This document shows, one piece after another, positions 1 to 11,450 of a DNA stretch of 64,000 nucleotides. The notes beneath the pieces were generated by a model. That model did not search any database. It had not been told where the DNA came from and saw only the letters and a list, made by a program, of their open reading frames with translations. Every line of letters starts with the position of its first letter. Position 1 is the stretch's first letter. Location: NCBI GenBank assembly GCA_025267735.1, contig CM046299.1, positions 22,156,232 to 22,220,231 on the forward strand, given 5' to 3'. Both the position numbers and the translations under genes were made by a program. Source of the DNA: Mactra quadrangularis (taxonomy: Eukaryota; Mollusca; Bivalvia; Venerida; Mactridae).

Positions 1-198
1 ATTGTTGAAATATCAACATTCATGGGACCATTTGGGCATTTAAGGGGTAAGAACAGAACAGATCCTTTATTGTATAAACACAGGTTACATAAGTAACAAC
101 ATGTGAAATAATTGTTAATAATTTTACAGAATACTACATGTATTTTGATATAGAATTACGGGGAATTATAATGTTAAATCAAAAAGGATATGTATATA

Positions 199-446
199 CA
201 CTCACTAAAATTTGTAATCGGCCACCCTATTATATCCTTATTTTCAAATAAACTAAAATAAACTATGGATATTATGCTTGCTCTGATTTCTACACTTTGT
301 GACTTTTTACATAAATACATATGTTAAAGACACTCGTATACTATCACAATTATTGAGAATATGATATGATAATAGTCGATAGTTTATTTCAGTTAATTGA
401 AAATAAGGAATTAATGGGGTGACCGATTAGAAATTTTGGTGAGTGT
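199..446. mobile_element. Foldback MITE with ~70-bp inverted arms
   Basis: The left arm (about 195-265) and right arm (about 372-449) are reverse complements with scattered mismatches. Both outer ends read ACTCACYAAAATTT inwards. The ~100-bp centre is AT-rich and has no open frame. This is the structure of a non-autonomous DNA element; no superfamily can be assigned because no clear target duplication is visible. Confidence 0.6.
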
Positions 447-447
447 A

Positions 448-2155
448 CATATAAAAGGCAAATAAGAATAGTTAAGTATTTGTACAGATAAAATAAATTG
501 AATAATTCATTGATGTATAAGTTACTGTACTTGACCAATAACAATGGCGTATTAGTTAATACTTGATAAATGTTAAAACATTATTATCTAACATTGGTTT
601 TTTCATTTCTATATAAGATATATCAAACTTACAAATTAACAATGTTATACAATGAATAATTGACAATTATTTACAATCATGGTATGGTTGTTTAAATTCA
701 TGTTCAAAATTTTAAAATCAGTTTTGAATTCGAGAAATATTTAGACATTCCACCATTTCCTTATCAAAGGGAGGTAATAACGGGCTTTTATTATTTAAAA
801 ATGCAATACTAACGGTATGTTGTTTTAATAATTTGACCCGTGTATTTGACCCGTGTAAATTGATAAACAGGCTGTAATGAACGAAAATTTATATTTTGTA
901 TAACATGAGAAAAATCCCTTTGGAGTAACATTGGACAGAAAATTCTTATGATTTAAAACTATTTTATAATTAAAATCGACAAAAGGGAATTGGGGACTTT
1001 AGTCAGTTATCTTTCCCTGATAAAGTCTGAAGCAATCCAATTGGTAAGTAGGTCCTTACAGTTGGAATCCTCGGATTTTATCATTGAATTCCTCTGTAAG
1101 GGTAACAAAATATTTCATCTAATATCTTTCTTGTTAATGAAGATATTAACATAAGTGATGGGATTGAGATAGTTCTTTAACTTAAAAACAATTAGCTTGA
1201 ATTTCAAACAAATTAAATGATATACAAAAAAGTTATTTAAGATTAAATTTGGCAAATTAACATTGAAAAGTAAGGGTAAAATCCGAGTAATCCAACTAAT
1301 TAGACCTACCTATTTTGAAGAGTATACAAGGGGAAATAACTGACTAAAGTCCCTACAAATTCTTTAATATAATGTATTTGTAATGTTATCTAATGTCGTT
1401 GTTTTATATTTTCTGCAGGTCTGTAGACAATATGATTAAAGTCACCAAGTTTGGTAAAGATGTCAGTCAGTGAACCAACAAAAAGTCAAGACACAAAACA
1501 ACATTTACAGGCATTATTTATATAAGATCAGAATTTATATGTAATTCTATATCTATTAAACTATAACTGCATGGTCTTTAAGCACATCAGAACATTAGTT
1601 GCTCTACAAGATGTGCTTTCTGAGCGTTTGTCTTTTTGTTTATTTGGGAGATAATTAACTGTAACTTGTTCAGCTTGCTTTTGTACAAAACGAGAGTACG
1701 TACCTCGAACTATCCTTATATTCAGTGCATAGCTAGGACGGATTATGTTATAATGTTGATAAAATGCTTTTTACCCTTTTCAAATTCCTTATGTGACTTC
1801 TTCGTGTGCTAAATTTTAGAAGTATTGATTTAATGTGTACATTTTTCGTGGAAATTGTATCAAGTCTACGTGAAAATACATTTTAGATCTAGTAAAAAGC
1901 CGATAGAAGCAATGAAATAAACCGTTCTTTCACTCTGGTCTTGTACAATTACTTTTAAACAACTTGAACTTGTTACAGTTAAATATCTTCCTATTACTGG
2001 CTTATTACGTTGATATTAACCTAATGCAGGATATCATTTGTTATCGTACTCCTAACAATACATGTGACAGTAAAGCCATCATGTTATATCAATTCAGTGG
2101 AGTAAGTTATACTATTTTGATTGCTTGATAACGGAACAAACTGGTATTACTTATA
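448..2155. other. Non-coding AT-rich stretch
   Basis: I see no splice-bounded open frame, RNA gene or organised repeat here. Long A/T runs and stops in all frames suggest intergenic or intronic DNA. Confidence 0.5.
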
Positions 2156-2653
2156 TCAGGGATTCTATATAACAGGGATTTGTAACGAAGTGCTTTTTTG
2201 AATTTTCACGGTCATCACTGTCTATAACTGGCTGAAGCAGGCTGTACAAACAATTCCAGAGTTTAAAAACTTGATTTATGTTTTTGTACATGTCTTCCAT
2301 GCAACTTGTGATTGTTTCTGAAGTTTTTAACAAAACATTGCTGCAATTATGACCGAAAATATGACTTTAAGTGATGTAAAATGGGGCTAAAAATGGCAGA
2401 TCGCCGAGAAAATGCATTATTTTGTGAAACAGTCCGCGAGCGTAATTTACCTTAAATCATCTAGAAACACATTTTTCCTAACATTTATGTCAATTTGAAT
2501 GATACTGGTACAAAATTTCATGTGAATATCTTTATTTAAACGTGTTATACTTGTTTTCCGTATGGGCTTAAATAATAGCGACGACAGTGACATTTGATAA
2601 AATTCTATTACATTTACTTATCGTTACAAATCCCTGTTATATAAAATCCCTGC
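2156..2653. mobile_element. MITE family AGGGATTT, copy 1
   Basis: Terminal inverted repeats of about 30 bp: the left end contains ATAACAGGGATTTGTAACG and the right end its complement, CGTTACAAATCCCTGTTAT. Each terminus carries the motif CAGGGATTT twice in direct order. The interior aligns by eye over its whole length with 25048-25521 and with 43952-44745 (less a SINE insertion). The 60-residue minus-strand open frame here is part of the element and not a gene. Confidence 0.7.
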
Positions 2654-4864
2654 TTACATACATTGTACATACAAACCACTTGTACATAAAAACCACTCTT
2701 CTAATGTTTCTATAGAACGTCAACAACATGGTACAACCACTTGCATATTGGCGATGTACTTTTTGCATTGGTTTAAAATATTACAGTAGCTATCTAGGGA
2801 TCAAAATTTGCATTTATCCACTCGACCACGTGACAGACTTGTCTGAATAAAGGTATTTTAATTGTTCAGGACTGCATCAGGTTAATATTAACGTTGAATA
2901 CAGAAGCGTTTGGATATGACAAACCAATGTTTGTTCAGTCATATATTGGTTGTTGGATTTAACCATGTTGATCTGGAAATACGACTTTTCCCTGGATTTA
3001 GAAACCACTAGGTCTGAGACATAGATTGTAAAACTTGAGTATGAACTCCATGCTGAAAATGTCCATTTTGTTCTTGAAGTTTATTTAAATGACGTAAACT
3101 TATAAAATACTCGTACATTCAAAACATAAATATCATTTTAGAAATACTGCTTACATTCTTGCTTTGGGTTGTTTTCTGGTTTTGCCCTTAATCTAAATTT
3201 GAAAGTTCATTGATATCTAAATTTTGTTTTGAGTATGGAGTTCCCACTGAAGTTTTATAATCTTTGGTCCTGTTATTATTTTAATCACTCTCAACACTAT
3301 TACAGTTCTGTCTTATTAACTTGTCACAACTTGAATAATAACAGGGTTACTGAGTGTGTAATTATACAACTTCTTTTTAACTATTGAGCCACCGATCGAT
3401 TTTACTATTGATGATCTATGCGGCGATTTTGAATATCAGGGAAATAACAAGTTTGAAATGAGTTAAAAACAGATTCACTGACCGAGTAAATATTTAAGAC
3501 ATGTGACAGGTTAGTTAAACAGAACTGTAATGTGTTATGATCGAGTAGGCTTCTCAAGACTGACTGCATTGCTTAGGCGCCTTACATCGGTTAGTCCCAC
3601 CAGCCATCACACAAATCACATGCCGCTAGTAGTATCATGTGACCAATTCATGCGGAACCCAATTTTCTAAGTTGATCTTAGCCGTGGTGTTTCGAATGGT
3701 GACATAGGTATACACCGGTTTGTCTGGTTCTCAGTCGTACTTTGACAGGTAAAAGTTCGTCATGCAAAGCGTGATAATGGCCGCGTCCTATGTAATGAAT
3801 TAGGAATTGGATAATTATGTTTTCAAATAAACATTTCTCACTACACAGGTTTAAATCAAATGATCATTGTATACAAATTACATTGGATACGTTTTTTAGT
3901 TGTTCGGTTACATTTATGCTAAATAAAGTATCCGAAATTCTAACGAGACTAATCCACGCCCGAATTGTGTTACTTCAAGACATGTTTTTTTGTAATCGTT
4001 CTCTAAATATACATGCAATCAGAAATATCTAAATCGAATGACCTATATAATACCGAACTCCTATAAAAGTTACTATCGTCAGCAAATGATCATGTAAGAT
4101 TAAGAAAACGTAAACGAAAATTTTGTTGCCTGAATAATAACTGAGAGGCGGCCATAATTACGGTTTTCCTGACCCGATAACGATAGCGGTATGAGGCTGG
4201 TAATACAGACTATACACCGGTGTGCCTAAAGTACGTAATGTAGCGCAAAATAATATTTAATAGTCTGAATGTTGATCAAATTGATATATTCATAAACAAA
4301 ATTTGTTAGAAAGTGTACAAGATTATGAATGATATTCACCATTCAATTTAACTGGCGCTAAATTGAAAGAATTCATAGCAAGGCTTTACCAAATCGACTT
4401 ATTTAGCGTTCTTGGCGGGCTGATAGGTTTTCGATCCTCCTTAGAATTGAAAACCTTGACCGAACCAAAAAAAAAACACCATTCATATTAGTATGGCATA
4501 AGAAAAATACATACATTATGATACTAAAAGCAATTTCTATCCAATAAAAATACCAAACTAAAGATTTAAGAGCATTTAACATTTTGTTTTTGCGACTTAC
4601 CGTTATACGCCAATTTGCACGCTTTAGGTAACCATGATAATAAACTATTTACAATTTTGTAAAGTCATTATAAGTTTACAGAAAAATACAGTTACAGGAA
4701 ATAAAGAAATGTAAACGAAAAAGGTTTTCTGACAATGTGCTCGTGGAGACTGTTGGTGTTCTTACAAAAAGGGGAAGTAACTTATGTTTGGAATATGTGT
4801 AAACCCTCAAACTCCCCGCAGCGGTTATTTCCCTTTATCGAATGAATAACCCTTGCCATCACAT
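2654..4864. other. Non-coding stretch, no gene seen
   Basis: No convincing exon or RNA gene. A 71-codon open frame near 3817-4032 has neither splice context nor recognisable residues. A short near-repeat around GTATACACCGG at about 3710 and 4210 is the only structure noticed. Confidence 0.4.
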
Positions 4865-4953
4865 GATCGCAGGTGGCCGACACGGTCCCGAATCAAAAAT
4901 ACTATACACACATTATGTTTTTGATTCAAAACCGTGCTGGTCGTCTGTGATCG
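4865..4953. mobile_element. GC-rich palindromic MITE (CAGGCGGCCG family), diverged copy
   Basis: Near-palindrome: GATCGCAGGTGGCCGACACG at the left is mirrored by the complement ending in CTGTGATC at the right, with an AT-rich loop. Same family as 5947-6048 and 27069-27158 but with more substitutions. Confidence 0.65.
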
Positions 4954-5594
4954 CCATTTCATATAAATCAGCCGTCAGAGTACAGTAGCCGATACATTTT
5001 TTTTCTTTTACATTTCAATATTTTCTAAGAATTTAGTTTTCCGTTACATGTAGTCAATCATGATATTCAGAGTACATAATCATTGATGATAATGGTAAAA
5101 TATAAATTTAAGTATGAACTAAGAATATGTAAATATAACAAGATTAGTTTTAACGTTTACAACGGTTGTCTAAAGTATGTAAACAACGAAAATAGCGTAA
5201 TGTAGCGCAAAGTAAATATAAAATGGACCGTTGTATTTATATCATTAAATATATCCATGTTAAATTAGTGAGTATCATATACTACATTAATATTAATTTA
5301 TTGCCATTACTTACAATAGCATCATATTTAGTGGCCTAAGGTGAACGACACAGATTTGTCACATCCTTGCACACTTTCTAGCATAATTTGGCTATAGATG
5401 AAACACTGTTGATACAAAATGATACGATTTATTCAATATACCTTATTTGCTTGATAAAACTTCTAAATGAACAACTCACAGGCAGATCATTAACTGTTAG
5501 TTATCGCTACATCACGTGTGTAATTTTATAGGCAACCGTTTTTTGTGAGTGTTTGAAATGTACAAACAAGTCACGTGGTACTACTGGCAGCAAC

Positions 5595-5891
5595 CAGGGA
5601 TGTGGAATTCCAATTATTTACCACATGTCCACGGACAAATGGATTCAAACTCCTCTTGTCAAGGATCAAAATGCACGTATCCAGAGATTTAAATGTAATA
5701 ACTAATAACTGAATAAAATAGTTTAATGCTGACTATGGTTGAAACAGTTACATTATTAAGTATTACCATGTTAGTGCATTTACAGCTGAAAAGTATTACT
5801 TGTTCCCGGACAAGTGGTCTGGAAATATGTACTTTTCCGCAGACATAAATGCACGAGCCGGAAAAGTCGGGAATGGGAATTCCACACCCAG
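5595..5891. mobile_element. Possible hAT-like MITE
   Basis: The left end CAGGGATGTGGAATTCC and the reverse complement of the right end, CTGGGTGTGGAATTCCC, form a ~17-bp terminal inverted repeat. CAGGG termini are common in hAT elements (family knowledge). No matching 8-bp target duplication is visible, so the class is only a suggestion. The minus-strand 70-codon frame inside is incidental. Confidence 0.45.
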
Positions 5892-5946
5892 TTAGCGTCA
5901 TGTGATTTATATGTCATGTGATTTAAATGATGACGTGGTTTAAGTA

Positions 5947-6048
5947 GCTATCACAGGCGGCCGACATGGTCCCGAAGCAAAAACACTATACAATTGTATG
6001 TATATGAAGTGTTTTTGCTTCGGGACCGCACCGGCCGCCTGTGATAGC
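5947..6048. mobile_element. GC-rich palindromic MITE (CAGGCGGCCG family), best copy
   Basis: An almost perfect hairpin of 102 bp. It starts GCTATCACAGGCGGCCG and ends with the exact complement, with arms of ~45 bp around a short AT loop. The GC-rich arms stand out sharply from the AT-rich surroundings. Related copies lie at 4865-4953, 27069-27158, and at 33276-33333 with 35206-35235. Confidence 0.8.
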
Positions 6049-6185
6049 AATGCGTGATATAATCGCTGTGAGGAAAAAAACATTCGGAACACATCCGATG
6101 TCTTCTAAGCAGATATGTCTCGAACAATTACAGGTGTTAGCAATACATTAAGGTATAAGCCCGATATAAAATGACTCATTTACAA

Positions 6186-6358
6186 GTTACGAAAGCCGAA
6201 TGGTGTCACATAAAAAAAAATGAAATTATACTATGTCGTTATTTCGAAATAACTAACTCGTAATAACGAGATAACTAACTCGTAATAACGAGATAATTAT
6301 CTCGTAATAACGACAAAGTACAAGTTTACTTTTTGTGACACCATACGGCTTTCGTAAC
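6186..6358. mobile_element. MITE with GTTACGAAAGCC termini and internal tandem repeat
   Basis: Terminal inverted repeats of ~27 bp: GTTACGAAAGCCGAATGGTG at the left, complement of CACCATACGGCTTTCGTAAC at the right, differing at one position within these. The middle holds about three tandem units of AACTCGTAATAACGAGATA, each itself a small palindrome. No coding capacity. Confidence 0.7.
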
Positions 6359-6477
6359 AAGTACATGTAGTACTAATTTAAGTAAATATCCACAAACGAT
6401 TTTAGCGCTATTCTGTCAACAAGCAACATTGAAACATGTGTAGTTTATACTTGATTAGTATTTAAACAGACCAATCA

Positions 6478-6650
6478 TTCTCGAGTCCGTTCTCTGGTCA
6501 CTTATTACTGAGCTGGCCGGATTCAGTTTGTTTATGATCAGGGAAACAACCTGGTATATGTTGATTGTGATTCGAACCAACACGAGGCTGACCACCCAAA
6601 GACTACCAAGCCAACGTCGTACCAAATACGCTCATACTCGATCTACTAGT
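6478..6650 (-). mobile_element. tRNA-headed SINE, family 3, diverged copy
   Basis: Shares with 11128-11450, 14440-14870 and 41505-41665 the ordered blocks CGAGTCCG, ACTGAGCT and a GATTCGAACCAACRCGA stretch. The last is a minus-strand tRNA B-box. Most diverged of the four copies. Confidence 0.5.
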
Positions 6651-7374
6651 ATATATTTCATCATATACATGTATATTTAGTGAAGTTAGAGTAAAAAGCA
6701 ATGTACAATAAAAGAACTATACATCACTTCAGTGAATCGTCCATGTACGAATGAACTAGCTGTATCATTTACGTGGTTGCAATACCACGTGACTATGACA
6801 GTACAAATGCTACGGTTTCAAGAAGAAAACATTTAAAATACCGCTCCGGAGTTGGAGTTGGAGTTTTAAAAAGCTGTATTTAATTATTTGTAAGATTTAC
6901 ATGATATCTACTCGAGAGTAAGCAGAAAAGTGTATATATGTACTATTTGTTGCGTATCACACCTCCAATGCCAGTTCATTCTCTTCGCAAACGCCTTAGA
7001 AAACATACAAACGTTTTCCCTAATCAAAAAGGGACGATGACTTGTCACTGTAGCACGCTAAAAAAGAATAGTTATCCAATGTGTGTTCTTGTAACCGCAG
7101 CATTTGTGATGTCGTAGTTTTGTGGTATTGCCACCGTGATTTATATGATCGTTATGTGGTTATTGTAGCCAGACGAATCGCCCCAGCACCATTCGCCCAG
7201 AACGATTCGCTGTAGGGTTCAGAGATCTAGGTTTATCTAAAGACAATCAACAGCCTTCTAGACCCCACACTTCGACTGAAAATGTTAAAATACCGACTTG
7301 TTGTATCAGACATTAAAAACGGAAATAGAATAACAAATATATTGATAAGGATAAAATACCGACTTGTTGTATTA

Positions 7375-7725
7375 AGCTACAGTCCCATAAACATAAAAAT
7401 AGCCGTGAGGGCACCGTACGGGCGCCGTGCGACCAAGCTTCACAAGGACCCGTACGAACTCTTGCGTACCCGTACATACTGTTACGTTTTTACCAGGGTC
7501 CGTGAGATGAGCCCAGGATACACGTATCAGTTTCAAAGTCAAATCGTGAACACAATCGTGGCCGAGTATGAATTAAACTTGCAAATCTCCCAGCTACGGC
7601 TCCGTATAGGCGTGTTGTTTTGTGCCATGTGCGTACCGTCGCCTTAGCACGCAAGGCTTCCCACGGCCTACGGCTGTCTGCACGTACGGGTCCGCAACAA
7701 GCCACGATTTTATGGGACTGAGGCA
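7375..7725 (-). mobile_element. Harbinger-like MITE (CAGTCCCATAAA ends), copy 1
   Basis: 351-bp element. Termini are AGCTACAGTCCCATAAA and the complement of TGCCTCAGTCCCATAAA, flanked on both sides by TTA. Copies 2 and 3 are flanked by TTA and TAA. A 3-bp TWA target duplication is the usual mark of PIF/Harbinger elements (family knowledge; assignment inferred). The interior is GC-rich with repeated CCGTACGGG-type palindromes. Open frames of 78-121 codons here recur in the other copies only because the DNA is repeated; they have no start context or known domain. Confidence 0.7.
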
Positions 7726-7916
7726 TTAGACATTTACAAACGGAAAATGAAATAACAAATATACAATTGTAAAATATAAAAGGTTTCCTCGAACTAATTC
7801 AGGACTCCCTTTTTTATACCATTAGGCAACTTATCAATAAAGACTCAAGTATTTAGTATTATCCGGAGTATTTTACAATGTCCTTCATACATTATCTATT
7901 GTTAACCGAACATGAG

Positions 7917-8010
7917 ACCTACCACCATCGAAAATCGAACCTGAGATCCCTGGATTTCAAATCACGTATACTAACCACTGGACCACTGTTACTACTCAAT
8001 TTTAAGAGAC
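7917..8010 (-). repeat. tRNA-like sequence (SINE head or tRNA pseudogene)
   Basis: On the minus strand an A-box-like TGGTCCAGTGGTTAGTATA is followed about 25 nt later by a B-box AGGTTCGATTTTC, the order and spacing of a tRNA gene. The 3' acceptor complement is not preserved, so this is a derived sequence and not a working tRNA. Overlapping open frames on both strands are incidental. Confidence 0.5.
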
Positions 8011-8598
8011 GTGGATACAACTTACCAAACTGTGTCGATGCTATAGACGGAACATCGCACGAAATATAAAGACATCTCGAAGAGCCACAGGAGTCCATCT
8101 TCTCATCAATCATAATTTACTTAAATTTAAAACAAAATATATAGCGTTTTAAACAAATCTTGAGTTCCACCTTGATTTCGAACTCAAATAACATCTCTTT
8201 TCGTACAAACTGTAGCGCTTGGACTAGCATTCGATCGTAGCAATGAGAGCCAGGAAAACACTACATTTCCTTAAACAAATTGGAAATATAGTGACCAAAC
8301 TTGCGTCCTATCTAAGCTCTTGAGAGCCGAAAAACACTACCTTTCCGTAAGAAACAGAAGCAAAGCGTTGAGACTTGCGTCTAATCCGACAGAAACAGTC
8401 TTAAAAATTTATACAAAATATAAATTACCAGCGTTTGGTTTAAAATACCATGATAAGATAGCTATCAATTTCTAAGCGTGTCTAATAAATCCAATTGAGC
8501 AATGAAATAACTTATTTTTTTGTTATAAGAATATTTTTGTTTTATTCCAACATTATTTAGTATTTTCATTATTAAAACAGTATAATAAGCACGTTGTC

Positions 8599-9099
8599 TT
8601 AAATAAAACTCACTAAATCAAGCATTAGTCTGCATCAGTTATCTGTTCCTAAAACACATCAATTTTACAATATTTAACTGTTATTAACACCTATAACCTT
8701 TAGGACCCAACTTAGCGCAGTCGGATAAATGGAAGGCATAGGAAGTATGCATTGAAAATATCAACTAATGGTTCGCTGGTTCAAAACCTAGTCCAGTCAT
8801 AAGATTTTTTAAATATTTTTTATATATTTTATATTTATTATTTTTTATTTAAGTTATAAATATGATTTTAATAATGTATAATATACATTTACTTAATATT
8901 TACATTGAACTGATGTCATAATAATTAATATTAAAAGTGAACTGGTCTTGAAGTATTGCAAGTATTTTGCATATTTCTAGTAATTAATATTTTTAGAATT
9001 GCATACATTAATCTTTGAAATTAGTCACTAATGAGTTTTTAGGGGAATATAAGTCTTCATTAAGTTTTGCTCATAAATGTTGATTCGATGGACTCTTGT
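8599..9099. repeat. Long direct repeat with tRNA-like core, copy 1
   Basis: About 500 bp that recurs almost base for base at 9832-10331, a spacing of ~1233 bp. A tRNA-like segment lies at 8703-8794: it begins GGACCCAACTTAGCGCAGTC and ends TTCAAAACCTAGTCC, so GGAC can pair with GTCC and TTAGCGCAGTCGG resembles an A-box. The rest is strongly A/T. Confidence 0.7.
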
Positions 9100-9359
9100 T
9101 GATTATCTACATGTCCATATATTTAGTACGATGTGCCTTCTACCTTCCATAGCAACCTCTTTGAGGCCTATATCAACCGTTATTTCACCTCTGCTAACCA
9201 CTTGAATGCCAAATGCAACAATTCTCGTTTAGCGTAAGGACAATGGTTAAAAATCTTTGAAACTGCCACGCAATATATTAAACTCACGTGTTTTTCCCAC
9301 CCTGATATACGGATGAATCCAAAATTAAAAGTACAATAACATGCCATGGTTAGAAATTT

Positions 9360-9470
9360 TCTTTATAGCAACCCAATGTATAGGCCATATCACGGCGGTT
9401 AGTCACCCTAACCACCGTTTCTGGAAAGGCTAAATTTCTGAATTAAGCAGTGAAACAGTTACTATGCGCA
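9360..9470 (-). repeat. Diverged SINE family-2 tail
   Basis: Contains AACCCAATGTATAGGCC, TCACGGCGGTTAGTCA and GGAAAGGCTAAATTTCTG in the order of the family-2 SINE 3' half, read on the minus strand. Head and tail are missing. Confidence 0.35.
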
Positions 9471-9831
9471 TAATTCCGTAGGTAACTGGCAACTATCCTA
9501 CATGATTTCAAATCAGTGGTAGAAGGGTAAAAAATCGCAGAAATTATTTCATGACCGAACTCCACGAAAGTATGCCCCGTCAAATAATCAAACCCATTAT
9601 CCATATGCGGCACATTAACGGACTATAAACACATCATGAAGAGCCATAGAAGTCCATCATCAAATCGACAATAATTAGCAAAACCTACATTTAAGACATG
9701 AGCTGTATCTCCTGTAATTTATTACTCTTTTTATAATCTTAAATAATACATTTTAATATCATAAAATATTAAGCGTTTTATACAAATTTTGAGTTTTCCA
9801 TAAATTATGGAATAACACTGTCGTATTTCAG

Positions 9832-10331
9832 TTTAATAAAACTCACTTTAACAAGCATTAGTCTGCTTCAGTTATCTTTTCCTAATACACATCATTTTAC
9901 AATATTTAACTGTTATTAACACCTATAACCTTTAGGACCCAACTTAGCGCAGTCGGATAAGTGGAAGGCGTACAAAGTATGCAGTTGAAAATACCAACTA
10001 ATGGTTCTCTGGTTCAAAACCTAGTCCAGTCGTAAGATTTTTTTATATTTTTTTATATATTTTATATTCATTATTTTTTATTTAAGTTATAAATATGATT
10101 TTAATAATGTATAATATACATTTACTTAATATTTACATTGAACTGATGTCATAATAATTAATATTAAAAGTGAACTGGTCTTGAAGTATTGCAAGTATTT
10201 TGCATATTTCTAGTAATTAATATCTTTAGAATTGCATACATTAATTTTTGAAATTAGTCACTAATGAGTTTTTAGGGAAATAGAAGTATTCAATAAGTTT
10301 TGCTCATAAATGTTGATTAGATGGACTCCTA
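9832..10331. repeat. Long direct repeat with tRNA-like core, copy 2
   Basis: Second copy of 8599-9099, with the tRNA-like segment at 9935-10027. The flanking stretch CATGAAGAGCCATAGAAGTC occurs both just upstream (about 9635) and just downstream (about 10335), so the repeated unit is larger than 500 bp. Confidence 0.7.
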
Positions 10332-10393
10332 AAGACATCATGAAGAGCCATAGAAGTCAATCATCCAATCTACAATAATTAGCAAAACCTACA

Positions 10394-10740
10394 TTTAACT
10401 GTTATTAACCCTATATCCTTAAGGACTCAACTTAGCGCAGTAGGTTAAGTGGAAGACAGTTGAAATCTCAAATTAATTATTCTCTGGTTCAAAACCTAGT
10501 AGGGCACTTAGATATTTTTTATTATGTTTTTATTTTCATGCACATTTTTATATAAAGTGAAAATAATATTCATTTGTATATGTACAATATATATTTACTT
10601 AATATAACTATTGAACTTATGTAATTTAACAAATATTAAGAGTAATTTGGTCTAGAATAGCTAGGCAAGTATTTTTTAAGTTTTAGTTTTTTTTGTGTAA
10701 TTAATATCATTAGTTTTGCATAAATTGATTTTTAAACAGA
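10394..10740. repeat. Long direct repeat, diverged copy 3
   Basis: Repeats the order of copies 1 and 2: AACTGTTATTAACCC, then a shortened tRNA-like segment at 10423-10500 with TTAGCGCAGTAGG and TGGTTCAAAACCTAGT, then A/T-rich sequence. It has more substitutions and indels than the other two, so it is probably older. Confidence 0.5.
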
Positions 10741-11127
10741 ACATATACTTTAGTAAAGGGCTTGAGCAATGCTCATCACCCAAATAAATTGATTTATTGT
10801 ATTTTTTTGTATCTTAAATATGTACATAGTATTGTTCACCGATAAAATAAATACATATGTCCAATGCAACAATGACTGGTCAAACAAGTTGTGCTACCTT
10901 TTATAGGAATATTCCAAAATTCTAAAAAAGTGCAGTTAAGGCTTAACGGATAAAATCGGACTATTTTAAAACAATGTATATTTATTATCGTAATATTTAA
11001 GTGCTTGAGTCTCAGCTCTACAATCACGTGCCTAAAGTTTAATTAAGGATATCATTTATATCACGTGCTGCACATAATGCCCATTCAAACCTACTTCGTT
11101 TGTTTAGACTAATTTATCTTATCTTGA

Positions 11128-11450
11128 TTGTGTAACAAGTTCTTACAAATTAGATTCATCACTATCGAGTCCGCTTCCTGGGCAGCATATTATCAAACAT
11201 CTTACGATAATTTAGCTATACATTATAGAAGGATTTAAGATAAAAATTGGTCGTAAGACCTTTGATAATACGGCCCCCTGGTCCCTAAGTACTGAGCTAG
11301 TAGGATAAAGTTTCTTGCACAAGGAAAGTAGGTTTTCGATGGGATTCGAACCAACGCGACGCTGGCTAATCAATGATCACCTGTCAAACGTCGTGATCGC
11401 TCTGTCACGCCCGTTGTTTCCCAGAGAAAGAAACATTATTCTACTAACTC
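11128..11450 (-). mobile_element. tRNA-headed SINE, family 3, interrupted copy
   Basis: Minus-strand SINE. The B-box complement is GGGATTCGAACCAACGCGAC (11340-11359) and the head ends near the GTGATCGCTCTGTCACGCCC stretch. The tail block CGAGTCCGCTTCCTGG is cut from the CCCTGGTCCC block by a small foldback at 11188-11270. The 71-codon plus-strand frame here is SINE sequence. Confidence 0.6.
11188..11270. mobile_element. Small foldback nested in a SINE
   Basis: 83 bp with ~26-bp inverted ends: TATTATCAAACATCTTACGA at the left, complement of TCGTAAGACCTTTGATAATA at the right. It sits inside the SINE family-3 copy, so it inserted later than the SINE. Confidence 0.65.

Noticed and set aside
7282..7726. 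Overlapping open frames of 78 and 121 codons, with a similar protein at 18715-19026
   Set aside because: They recur because the 350-bp MITE is repeated; no domain, no splice or start context, and inserts break the third copy.
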